Of a DNA stretch of 64,000 nucleotides, positions 23,716 through 36,100 are shown in pieces. Made by a program: the position numbers and the translations under genes. Positions within the stretch are counted from its first letter, which is position 1. Every line of letters starts with the position of its first letter. The notes beneath the pieces were generated by a model. That model was given only the letters and a program-made list of their open reading frames with translations, made no database searches and had not been told where the DNA came from. The stretch is from Sinotaia quadrata (lineage: Eukaryota; Mollusca; Gastropoda; Architaenioglossa; Viviparidae), in NCBI GenBank assembly GCA_028829895.1, contig CM054178.1, positions 72,454,835 to 72,518,834 on the forward strand. The letters are read 5' to 3'.

Positions 23716-25544
23716 TTGGGGAAATGTCAGCGATTGGTTTGAGAGTAAATCTTAAACACTAACCTGACAACGTGATCGAACGACAAACGCAAATCTCTGA
23801 TCTCAGATATGAACAATTTTACCTGCCGAATATTTATCAAGCCGATGTATCTGCTTGTGTATTTATTTTTCTTTCTTATCTCGAATATAATGTCTTGAAA
23901 TACTGGTTGGCATCACTGTCGCATCTTTACCAAGAGACTGGCAAGAGTCTTCAGTGTAATGATTTATATTTGTAATTGTATGCGTTTAATAGCTAGAATA
24001 GTATCTGCTTCTGTCAGTGCAACTGATCTCTCATGAAACACTTTCTACCTCCTCCGGCAAAAGTCTTTTTCTTCAAAGTTTTTTCTTGCTTTTCTTTTCT
24101 TTCTTTCAATATATGTGTTGTTTAGCAATGCCTAATAATTAATTGCTATTTAAATATATAAACAATTTTCTTATTTTATTTTAGAATTATTGTTTTATTT
24201 CGCAATATCATTTGAGAGTATATACAGGGAATTAATATTATTTTTTGGAATATTAAATAGGTTTTATTTTGTCGTTTGCATATTATTAACTATCATTGTT
24301 TCATCAAATCCATGGGCATTTATCTTGACCAAGAAATGGTCCAATATCTACGTGATAATATGTACACTGGGACCTTGACATTGAGAGTTTAATGCTCTGA
24401 TTTCACAAAGAGATGAACGGACCGTTGTTATTGTAATTAAGACACCATTTCAGGAACGAAATTGATTATGACCTTCGTATACGAACTATGTTTTGATTTC
24501 ATTTAAAGAATGAAGATTAACCTTGATATATTTTTTAATAATTATCGTGCACATGTATTCGCAAGCATCTCTTAAGGTTTTTTCCCTCCCATATCTTCGC
24601 TATAAATCTGGTTATTTTCTGTGTTGTAATTTTTACATCGGATATTTGATTGATATTAGGCATTAAAAAATGAATTACATAATATCAATCAAATTACATA
24701 AACATAGATTGGCCTTCTAATTTTCATTGTAATTTGTCTAGTTTCCATGTCCTGTCAAGGTCACAAAGGAAATGGAATGGGAGATACATTTTTGCCTACC
24801 TATTTTTTAATGTGTAGAGTGGTCAAAAAGTACCTTACTGAAATGCCTTTTAAAAAAATAATTAAATAAAAGGCAAAATGTCTTTGAAGGAAAAATGTAT
24901 TTGTATCCTAAATACATAACATATATAAGTATGCTATAGTTTTATTGTACTATTTTTCAATAGTACATCTTACTGCCAAACGATATAATTATCTAAGATT
25001 GCTTCTTTATAAACAAAATGGAAAAAAAAAAGAAAAAAAATCCCCTCCTTCTCCCTTGCATGTTAACATCGATATCAGTCAACAGTAAATGCAGTTAAGA
25101 TAAATGTTTTAATTAAAATAATAAATGTTTTACAATTTCCAGTGGCTACAGTTAAATATTTTGCAATTTCCAAGATGCACACATTATTATTTTTATTATT
25201 ATTATCTTTTACAATTTTCCAGCACTAGCTTATTTTCCTCAATTACAATATATAAATACATAATACACAAGGTATGAAACGTCAGAACGGACATCATTAC
25301 ACCTAAGCCCTGTTATAGTGTTTGCTAGATTCGTTGCAATTACGGGGGGTGGGGGTGGAGTTGGGGCGGCGGCATTTATCTCTTTCTTAATTTGTTACGT
25401 TAAAGACTTTGTTATTTTCTGGTCAGTTTGTTTATTTTAATTACTATTTTGCTTTTTACATATTAGTGCCAAAGTAAATTTTATTATTATACTTGTGTAT
25501 ATGGTGTACTTCATGAAATGTTTTCATCCTGGGTCATGGCGTGC
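23716..25544. other. Intergenic, A+T-rich, no gene seen
   Basis: Only short ORFs without recognisable domains. Homopolymer A runs and a G-rich patch at 25,345-25,370 are the only notable compositional features. Confidence 0.55.
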
Positions 25545-25795
25545 TAGCCAACGAAATTTGTTTTTAAAGCTTGTATTGTGGCTTTCAAGATAATAGCCAA
25601 TGAAAAAGTTTGAACTTGTATTGTGGCTTGCAAGATAATAGCCAATGAAAAAATTAGAACTTGTATTATGGTTTGCAAGATGATAGCCAATGAAGAAAAT
25701 AGTTTTCAAAACATATTTTACGGTTTGCAGGACACTAGCCAATGAAAACGTTTGACCTTGTGGTGTGCAGGGTGCTAGCCAATGAGAATTATTTA
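25545..25795. repeat. Degenerate ~45-bp tandem repeat carrying AGCCAATGA (CCAAT box) in each unit
   Basis: Six units share 'ttgtattgtggcttgcaaga' followed by taatagccaatgaaaa. The cores are near 25,547 (agccaacgaa), 25,588, 25,634, 25,685, 25,736 and 25,778. Units have diverged (roughly 70-90% alike by eye) while the AGCCAATGA core is kept in five of six. CCAAT in this context is the NF-Y consensus; any function is inference. Confidence 0.75.
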
Positions 25796-28136
25796 ATGTT
25801 ATTTTAATTTTTACTTACCCACACATTATGGGTAAAAAAATTTTTTTTATTGGTTTTGTCCGAACTCATGACACGTGGCATAGTTCGTTGGGTTTCAACT
25901 ATTTTAAAGATTTTTATTTTATTTTGTCACAACTTATATTGTGATTTGATTATTTGTAAAACAATTATTAAGACCAGCTTGGTTTTTGAAGTAGGTCAAA
26001 CATTAAAATATTCATCTTAATTTTTACCTGCCTTTACCCTCGTTCCCATTTCTCACGGTCAAGATAAAGGTAAGCTAATAGCATTTTATTTACTTTCTTT
26101 CTTTCTTTCCTTCACTCACTCACACAACCAATCAAAACAAAAATCGATGTCGATGCCAATACCTCATTGATATTATAACTCAGGGCTTTGTATTACTAAT
26201 GGATGTTTGTTAGTTGTCTATATAACTCAGTTATTATCTCTGCACGTCTAGAATTGGTGGCTAATTAACGAATGTAACGCTATGCTGATAAGTCAAACTG
26301 TAATTAGCAAAGTACAAAGAAACATTGCAGGCCCAATATTTTTTTTTTTGAACAAGTGTCAAGTTTTTAATCAAAATTATTTTGTTGTTGTTGTTGAAGA
26401 ATACCTTATTTTTTTACAGGAAAAATAATGATAACATTATTATTATTGTGCTGTATGATTTTGTTATTTGGTAGTTTTATTATTTGTTCAAGAAACATGC
26501 AAGCATGTCTGACAATCTTAAAAAGTGCAAAATGTATTCATTTAAATGTTTAACTTATTTATTGAAATTCTTCATTCTCAACTCTACATTGTATTCATTG
26601 TGTGATTCAGTGCCCGCCGATATATTTTTTAAATTGTTTATGCGCCCTTGAAGAAATAATATATCATGCAATACACTTTATCCATGCATTGTTTGTGTCT
26701 CCATAGCTGCTATTTTATTTAATTATGCTTCCGGTCGAGCTGATGTTGGGAGCTAAATCACACCAAACTCTCTGGATAAAAAATAATATTAACTTTGTCT
26801 AATGAAGGAATTAGACGAATGAGTACCTAAAAAAAAAAAAATTGAGAGAGGAGCAAATTCCGGTAGCTGCCACAGTAACTAAAGAACATTACCTCTTTAA
26901 GTGTATTAACCGTAATTAAAAGAGAAATAATCCAAGATGTTATTAAGTACAGTATTGCAAACTTGCTTTTTATTAATTTTGTTTTTAAAATCTCATATCT
27001 TTAGAAGTTAATCAATCATACTTTATTTAATGTGTGTGCGTTGGTTTCTGTGTAGTCCGTTGAAACTGGCTCCAGTTTTTTATTCCACATATTTTTGTTT
27101 GTTGTAATGTCGACAAAAACGGAACAGTTAATTCATATAGAGTGATGGTTTTCGATTGAATGATCTACTGACCAATTTGTCATAGAGTCACAATGCCGTT
27201 TGTATAATTATTTAATTGCTTATTATAAACGTTAATGTTTTTCTTTCTTTTATTTTAAATTTGAACTCGTCTGCATTGGCGAGATTTGACCCCCATAAAA
27301 GTGGAGTAAGTAGTTTAACTAATTAATGCAATATATTTGGCCTTTTGTATCACAAAATAAAACTGTAATATACATCTTAAGGATCTGTTTTCACAGTACC
27401 TCACATTTAAAAAAAAATGTATTCTTTTTATAATTTTGTTTAAAATGTAATAAATTTATAATTGTTCTCTATGCATTAACAATTGCTACCTCTAAAAAGC
27501 CCGCTGGCCGTATCCGGCAGCCGTGCTCAGTAGAATATTGTGCCCAATCAGAACATTCTTCTTGTCACGTGTTCTGATCCCTCTTCTTCCCCTCCCCCAA
27601 CCTTTACGAGTTGTACCAGTGCCTAATTATACATTCTTCGGGCTCGTTGACTCTAATGGTGGTGGGTCACATTAACCTATGTACCCGTACAAATCTGTAT
27701 TGCAGAATTTATTCCTGCTATTTATTGATAAATTGGATTGCTGATTTACAGTAGTTAACAAAATACATCAAATCTCTGTCAGAGACGATCATGGGACATT
27801 ACTCAGAAGTAAATCGGTCAAAGGTCACAAGCGATCTATACTCAAGTTCGCCCGTGAGTGCCTACAATGCGTGAGCTTCTGTCAGTGATCAGAAGTAAGT
27901 TTCCTCGCCCCACATTTCAATATGCACAGAATAACTGAAAGAGAGAGGGGATGGGGAAGGGAGCGCCTTTTAAAATATTATCTCTGCTACTAGTACAGTG
28001 CCGTGATGTTACATCATAGTTATGGTCAAAATGTCCTTTACATGCAAACTCTGCGTCTACTTGCAGCTTATCGACTCCTATAAGGATGATGTGCTTATGA
28101 AAGAAATCTTGCCACCTGTTTCAGTATCTTAGAGAA
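25796..28136. other. Intergenic, A+T-rich, no gene seen
   Basis: No ORF of interest. A locally G+C-richer island at 27,495-27,660 stands out in the A+T-rich background but shows no coding potential. Confidence 0.5.
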
Positions 28137-28430
28137 GGGGTGAATTAAAGCACTTAGCTCCAGAGCGAAATTCAGTCTTAAAAAAAAATAATGTACTTGG
28201 GGGGGGGGGGGTGATTTAAAACACCTCTAGAGCGAAATTCAGTCTTAAAAAAATAAATAATGTACTTATGGGATGATTTAAAACATCTCTAGAGCGAAAT
28301 TCAGTCTTTAAAAAAATTAATGTACTTGGGGGGGGGGGGGTGTGATTTAAAACATCTCTAGAGCGAAATTCAGTCTTAAAAAAAACCCAATGTACTTAGG
28401 GGGTGATTTAAAACACCTCTGGAGCGAAAT
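28137..28430. repeat. ~64-bp tandem repeat with A-run and G-run in each unit, five copies
   Basis: Unit contains 'tctagagcgaaattcagtct', an A-rich run, 'aatgtactt' and, in two copies, an uninterrupted run of 12-13 G. The G run is reduced to a few bases in the other copies. Confidence 0.85.
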
Positions 28431-31400
28431 TTTCACTTTGAAGAAGCAGCTAAAAACCTATCTATATTTTGTTGACTATAAGAAAAAAAAGTACCATGCC
28501 AATCGGAAATATTTGATTATATATTTATACATACACCTTGAATTTGCTACAGATTCAACTTGTTAAAATCGATATTGTTTTCTCGCACAATATGAGGTCA
28601 TGCTATTTTGAATTATTCTGGAATTATTTGTAATGAAAAATATATACATGTGGCAGGTAGCTTTACTGTTTGTTTTAGAAAGCAGTTTATTAACAAAAAA
28701 AAAAAAAATAAACAAAGAAGTTACTTTATTTCTATAAGACTAATACACCATGATAAGTTGTTCAGAGGTGATACTATGGAGATAAATTAGTATTCCCTAA
28801 CAATACACGGTAACATGTTCATTGCTCAGAGGTAGACAAATTGTCAGCCACCTAAAGTGCTGTTTCAAATATTATATTGATAACATATTGACAATATTTT
28901 TATTTTTAGTAACAGACATTAAAAACGTATCTTTGATTGAACTGTTGGCTGAAAGATACGTATGATTGCGATGGGAGATAAGTACTCATCAGGATTTAAA
29001 TGCAAAGTAAACAAAATTTGAAGATTAACATTATTTTGAAAAATATTACTTAAGCAATTTATTTTATACTTAAAAAATTAAGAAATCAACATTCCTTCAT
29101 TGATTTAACTTCCTCTCATTTTCATTAATTCTGAATCAGACTAAACTATTTTCTTATCGCAACAAATTGAAATTTTACTTTTCGATATCGAGTTCGTCTT
29201 GAAAGCGTGTAGATTATCGGTCAACGAAGCTAAACAGTTATTTTTTTTATTATTAGACAGGATAATCTGTATTGTATTATTCGAATATCAAGAGCTTTAG
29301 TGATGTGGCAGGTTTGATCAGATAATTATAAGTGACTAGATACTGAGTGGCCACAATAGTACAGAAAAATAGACTTAAAAATTACAGGATTATTAAGAAC
29401 TGATTGGACACAATTAGTACAGAAAAATGGAACTTTGAAAGCGACTAGACTCTAAGTATTGTCGTGTGACAAAATATGCAGAGATGTCATTTGAACATCG
29501 GATGGCTCAAAGCATATGAATTGGCCCCTTTCTTTCTGCTGATCACACGAATGTTTGTATCCATTTAAACAAAAGCGACACTCGACTGCAAGTCTGCAAC
29601 AATCATACCTTGTTAGAAATGTCCAACATATGCGTTATCAAGTTAGAAAATGAATTCTATTTATTTGGTTTAAGTGTCACTTCAGTTGTGCTTTTAAAAA
29701 TCAAGGGACATATATCGCTAAGTTTGTCTAGCGCCAGCAAGGCAAGGGAGGTAATTCATACTCAACACGTATGCAATGGTGAGGGAGAATAGTCTACCGT
29801 CACACAATAATGAGTTTTCAACGCCCGTAGTTTTATAGCAAACTGCACTTTTCTTTTTTGACTCGGCAATGAAACTAGGTTTTTAGTTTTTATTTCTTTT
29901 TGTTGAGGAGAAATCCATACCTTATCAGGCTTGGTATTCAAAGTGAGTGACTACATTTCACAACACTGTATGTTAACGTATTACTCAATTAATATCAGTA
30001 TTTATGGAAACATTGCCGAAACAAGGACCATTCAGATGTTTGTTAATTACCTAGGAAGACTACACTTTCTGTCTTTTGTACACTGCACAGTGATTTTATA
30101 AAAGCAACTTATTATTTGTAATTGTATTATAATAAATAACTATAATGAAATCTTGCTTATTTCCATCCCCTTTATTTTGTCACATCAACTCGACTCTCAA
30201 AATCACTCAATCCAATAAATATATCAACTTCCTAATCCTTTGCAAGTTTATTCTGCAAAGGATCCAGTTTGATGCAGTTTGTGGTAGGTCGTGGCACCTT
30301 ACTGTACCAAGAATTCCCTTGCTGACCAAAGCATAACACCATTTGAATAAATTTTATATTGATATACTTACATTGTCACTGTTGTTTCTGTTCAGTAAAT
30401 TTCAACAGCTATTTTGTTTTGTTTGCTAATGATTCACTTCAATCAATAAACTAATTACTGAATAGTTTTAGCAATGACAACAATCTCTTTCAAAAATTCA
30501 ATACGATGCTCAAAATTGATTATGCACGAGCTGGCACAATGAAAACTAAAGAAATTCCTAAATAACACTTATTAACGTGAGTATTATCTAAAAGCTTTTA
30601 AACTTTAACAAATAATCAATAAGTGAATTTGAGCTATTACAGTTTTTATGTTATCTGCACATTCTTGGAATTACAAACTGGCAATTTATTTTTAACAAAC
30701 ACTTATACTGTACACAATATGAATGTATAGATGTAGTCATAATTTAGCCAAAGGAGGATTGTTTTGTTGTTTTTTTTTTTATCAGTCAATTTCGTAAAAT
30801 ACACATTGCATAATCTGGAAAGAACATTTTTTGGTATCAAACTTGCTTAAATGTTTTTGTTTTGTATTTCCATTCCAGTGGTGGAAGAAACTTGTATTTA
30901 TTTTTTTAAAAACCCTGTTTCTATTTACACAGTAATGTCCAGTTAAAGGGTAAAATTGGTTATGCTGAATTTATGCGAACCAAAAGCAGGAAAAAGCCTG
31001 TGGGTGATTTAATGTAAACTGCCAATTCTATTCGAATAGTGGAAAAACTTTATTTTTTTTTTTTTTACCCTGTAATCTAATTACACAGTAATGTCCAGAG
31101 TTACTGAGTAATTAGTGTACTGAATCTATCATACTGTACTGACTCTAGTGAGTGATTTAACACAAAAGAATTTCATAAAACTGTTACAATCTCTAATTTT
31201 GTTCAGTCAATGCATGGAATCAACAAACACTTAACATATCAACCAATATTTCTTTCCAGTGTAACTTGTTAATAAATCCACAAATTAGTAGTGAGAAACT
31301 CATTTTCATGTACTTAAAAGAAGTTAATATCTCATGATCCTGTGGGTCCATGGGGTACGGTGTGTATACAATGGGTTGCAGAGATTTTTCTTCTTGTATT

Positions 31401-31874
31401 TACAATGGTTTTAATTCTGACATTATCAATTATAAAACACAACTGCCAAAATATATTGATGATATAAAATCACTTTTCTTAAAAGTGCACATTTTGAAAT
31501 ATGAATGCATAATCTTCAAATCCACAGTTATGTTTATTTAATGCAAAAACTTTTATTTTAATATTTATTACTACTGTATTTTTTTGTGTGTGTATCTATG
31601 AATAATTTTTTTTTAATACTATGTGATTGTTCCATATATCTGCTTTTGTTTTATATTTTATTTCTATCCATCAAGTTTCTAAATACTTTGAATTTGCTGA
31701 TATATCTCTTCTTTTTTTCTGTTCTAATAATAATAATAATTACTCAAATAACAATCTGAATGATTTTCTGCTGTGTTGCTCAGGAGCTGTTCGATAATTT
31801 TGGTATATAAAACTAAATTATTAATTTTGATTTTATTTGTGATTTAATCTTGGATGCTTGAAGGAGAGTGTGGC
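28431..31874. other. Intergenic, A+T-rich, no gene seen
   Basis: No domain-bearing ORF. Poly-T and poly-A tracts occur near 28,690, 30,770 and 31,050. Confidence 0.5.
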
Positions 31875-32335
31875 ATGTATACGGACCACTCATGAGCTGT
31901 GACATAGGAAAATACAATGACTGAATGTATATGGACCACTCATGAGCTATGACATAGGAAAATTACAATGACTGCATTTATGTTGGCAGAAAAATTTTAA
32001 AGTTAAAATGTGTGTATGTGTGTGTAATGTTTAAAAAAAATATATTCACAAGGATTTCCACCAAACCAACAAGCATTTTATAACACATACTAAATGCCAA
32101 TGATTTGTGTGGTACTGTAGGCTAAGTAATGATGAATGACATGGCATCAGTGCATATACATGGCCATAAAGCTGCTTTGAGCATCTCCCCCAGTTCTATT
32201 TCAACCCTTTATTGTGCAGTGTAAATTAATGATGAATGAAACGACATCAGTGCATATACATGGCCATAAAGCTGCTTTGAGCATCTCCCCCAGTTCTATT
32301 TCAACCCTTTTATTTATTGTGCAGCATAAATTAAC
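31875..32335. repeat. Two adjacent local duplications
   Basis: The first, about 31,877-31,975, is a 47-bp unit (ggaccactcatgagctgtga and flanks) present twice. The second, about 32,117-32,335, is a unit of roughly 105-113 bp (tcagtgcatatacatggcca and flanks) present twice with small differences. They lie downstream of the MRTO4 stop codon. Confidence 0.85.
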
Positions 32336-32984
32336 GATGATCTGATGGAATACAGACTTGAAAATATATAATATATACAAATTTTAAAAAAAGACTTGAT
32401 TGGGGACATGCTCGCCTGGAATGTAATGTCTGCAACTGTAATGCGACAATTTAAAGTTTAGCAATCAAATGGAACTAGAGTGAGGACATTTCAAAAAATG
32501 TAACTACATAACAAATCATCAGTGTTATTTTTTAACATACTGGACTGGTCTCAAGCAATGTTGTGTGTATGTACTTGTGTCATCAACTGTGCATGTGTAA
32601 TTTAAAAAAAAATATTGTATATTATTTTTTCATTATGTGTCCAACATTTCTACAAAAAAAAAAACAACATTAATATTAATTTAGAATAAAAAGGAATGTA
32701 TTTGTGAAATAATACCAATATGTTGTAGACTTTTTTTCTGAGGAAACACTTTCACTTATGGAAAGCTAATGGATTAATACTATAATAGTGGACAAAACCT
32801 TAAGTGCCAACAAGCACAAGATAAATGTGGGTGAAACAATAAATATACAAAAAATATTGTTCTAAAAACCCAAAGTATCTTGTGAGTTAAAGCTAAATAT
32901 ACTTTTTCCATCTTCAAAATATCACAAACACAAGCTTGTGCAAATATCCCACACAAAAAAATGTTCTTCAAGAATTAATTTTAA

Positions 32985-33130
32985 TCATGTTTCACATTCA
33001 TCATCAACATCATCATCTTCATCATCACTGCTGCTGCCTTCAGAATTATCCTCTTTATTGTCCTCCTTTTGAACATCTTCTGTCTCCATGGATTCCACAG
33101 TCATCTTAACCTTTCTGTTACTGTTGTTGC
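32985..33130 (-). CDS. MRTO4: MRTO4 exon 8 (acidic C-terminus)
   Basis: The acceptor is GTTTGTGCAG on the minus strand. The exon encodes NNSNRKVKMTVESME and the acidic tail to TGA at 32987-32985. This tail is unlike other Mrt4 proteins except in being acidic. Confidence 0.88.
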
Positions 33131-36100
33131 CTGCACAAACAAATTTCAGTATGAACCATGTGCATGTGCTCCACACCTGACATACAAAGTGAGGAGAAAA
33201 AATGAAAAATGAGAAGGAAGAGAGACAAAAGGGAAAGCATATACACACACTTTCATTATACATAATGAAGAAAACACCATTACAATCATTATACATTCCA
33301 TGGCTTTAGAACAATGGCCAGAGTGGTACCATGATAGGACCAGAAGGGGAAAAGTTGATACCTCATTCAAACCAGAGGTATGCTACAGTAGGCTGTAACA
33401 CTTTAACTGATCAGCACTAAACAATTTTTGAACCTACTAACTTAATTTGTGACTCTTGAAGGTCTACATAAATAATGCTACTTGATATCATTCAAAGACA
33501 AACGCTGGTACCCTATCTAATCAGGGCCAACATGTTCAATTATAAAGTAACACAATTTATAATGCAGTGACTAATGACAGGTGTCTTCAGAACTATTGAA
33601 AGTGTGAATCTTGAAGGATGACATACATGCAGTGACTAATGACGTGTGTCCACAGAACTATTAAAACTGTGAATCTTGAAGAATGGCAAATATCAGCTTA
33701 CATGCAGTGACTAATGATAGGTGTGTCTTCAGAACTATTAAAACTATGATGACAAATATCAACTAACATGCAGTGATACGGAAGGAAATTTGTTACAACT
33801 GCAATTCAAAAATAAGAGTGTAAATTCTCAACAAACTATGCAGGCACTAAAACCCTTACCAGCATTGTGTTTTGCTTTAGACTTTTTGCCTGTTTCCTTT
33901 TTCCCCTGTTTGGTCCCAATTAAGTCTTTCCAAGACCCGTCCTTGGTCCACACTCCAGTGATGATAATTCTGAATTCAGCCATAGGGTGCTCAAACAGTT
34001 TCTGAGAAAAAATAAACATATTTTAAAATTATTTGTAACAGTTAAATCATTTTAGTTCAAAAATGACTGCTTTACGCTTAACTTTCACTATGTCTACTGT
34101 CTTAAAACGACCTAATTTCTAATTAATGAATAATCAGAATGATCTGCCAGTGATATCTTGAAACTACTATCAACAAAATGGAGACTAGCTTCTTATTAAT
34201 TTAAGTCTGATGAAACAGAAAGTGAAATTGATTCAGAAAGATACATCCAAATGCTTAAACAGCCAGCACAGATAAATAAATTTGTGACAATGAAGAAAAA
34301 TGGCAGCAACAGATGATGAATCACAATAATTTGAGTCTGGAGAAAAGCAAGACTAACCTCTCTAATTAAAATATGTAATACTTGAATGATTAGTAAATAG
34401 ATTTATTAAAGATTTATTATATGAAATGTAAATCTAGGTACTTCCAAGTGTCCAATAACTGCTAACTTTCACTATATAAACATCTAAATTTCTACTATAG
34501 TGAATATTAGTTAATGTTAACATGAAAACTAATTTGTTGTAAAAAAAAACCAAATGGTAATAATTACTGTTATGTTTTGCTGGGAGATGGACAAGATTTA
34601 ATTCTCCACCACCCCGGGCCATCCATAACCTTAGGCTAATCTCAAAACACACCTGGCTGGCCACACATTTAAAAAAATGAATGATATATAATGTAGAATA
34701 GAAGAGTGATAGTTCTAGAAAGATAGCTCGAGCCCCTGGACACATACAGCTAGGACAGTGGTAAATACAGGTGACAGACTACAACATATAACATTTAGGT
34801 GAGCCTTTTGTACTTTACTGTTTTAAATACAGAAAAAATACATTTTAAGCCACTTATTTGAATATTATGATGTCTTGAATATGCACTTTATAATATATTA
34901 CAAGTGTGTTTACACAATTAAGAGCTATGTTTGCACACAGTTTATAAAATATAATACATTCTCTGAAAAGAACTTCTTCATTTTTATCATTCAGAATATA
35001 CCCTTCTGTTATAATTTTAACTTTACCATTTCATAACTGAAGATTTTTACTTTTTTCAGTGTATCAAAAATGAGCATTTATTCATCTTGTAAATTGATGA
35101 TGACTAACTTGTACATTCAAATGATGACATTTCATAAATTGCTTGAGGTTTTCTCTTACAATTGTGCAATCAACCTTACATCATCTAATACTATTAAGCA
35201 AATATATTTGTTTAACTCTGAATCAGTTTTGAAGAACTGATTGGGACTACCTACTATAAGGACAATAAAATCTTAAAGGTCAATAAAATAAAATCTAAAA
35301 GGAATATAAAATGTGAAATCCAATAAAGAAAAATGTGATGCCGCAAATTATGTCAAAGATGTGGAAGATATTGATATGATACAAAATCACATGTTGGAAG
35401 ATGAGGAAGATAAATATTGATATGATATAAAGCACATATCAAAGATGAGGAAGATACTGACAGATTCAAATCATGTCATAAGATGAGGTACATAATGACT
35501 GATACAAATCATGTCATAGGATGAGGTACATAATGACTGATACAAATCATGTCATAGGATGAGGTACATAATGACTGATACAAATCATGCCATAGGACAA
35601 GGAAGATAAAGATTACAATAAGGCACACAACAAGGATGTGGCAAAGAAGTGGAAACTACTGACTGATATAAATCATATGGCATTCATGTGACTAAAGCTA
35701 CAAAAGTTATACAGTACAGGTTATGCTAAAGTTACACCATACTAATGATACAAATAAAAAAAAAAATTTAAAAGCTGTTAGAAAGTATGCTGGCTATACA
35801 AAAAGTTTAAAATGAGTGTCATGTATATGTAATGAAATTAAAATAAGTCAATTACATGCCATTTGTGCAAAATGAAAACTATTTCCATTAAATCAAATGC
35901 CCACTTCAATTGACTAAGCCAGGGTGGTCCAACATTCAACTCCGTAGGGCCACACAAACAAAAACTTTTAAGTCTGCAGGACATTCAAGAAAAAAAAATT
36001 ATACCACATAATACAAGAAATAATTTTTGTATGGGCATAGGCCCATAGAAAATGAGATTGCATTTGGACCATGCTGGACGTAGTCAGCCAAATAACATGT

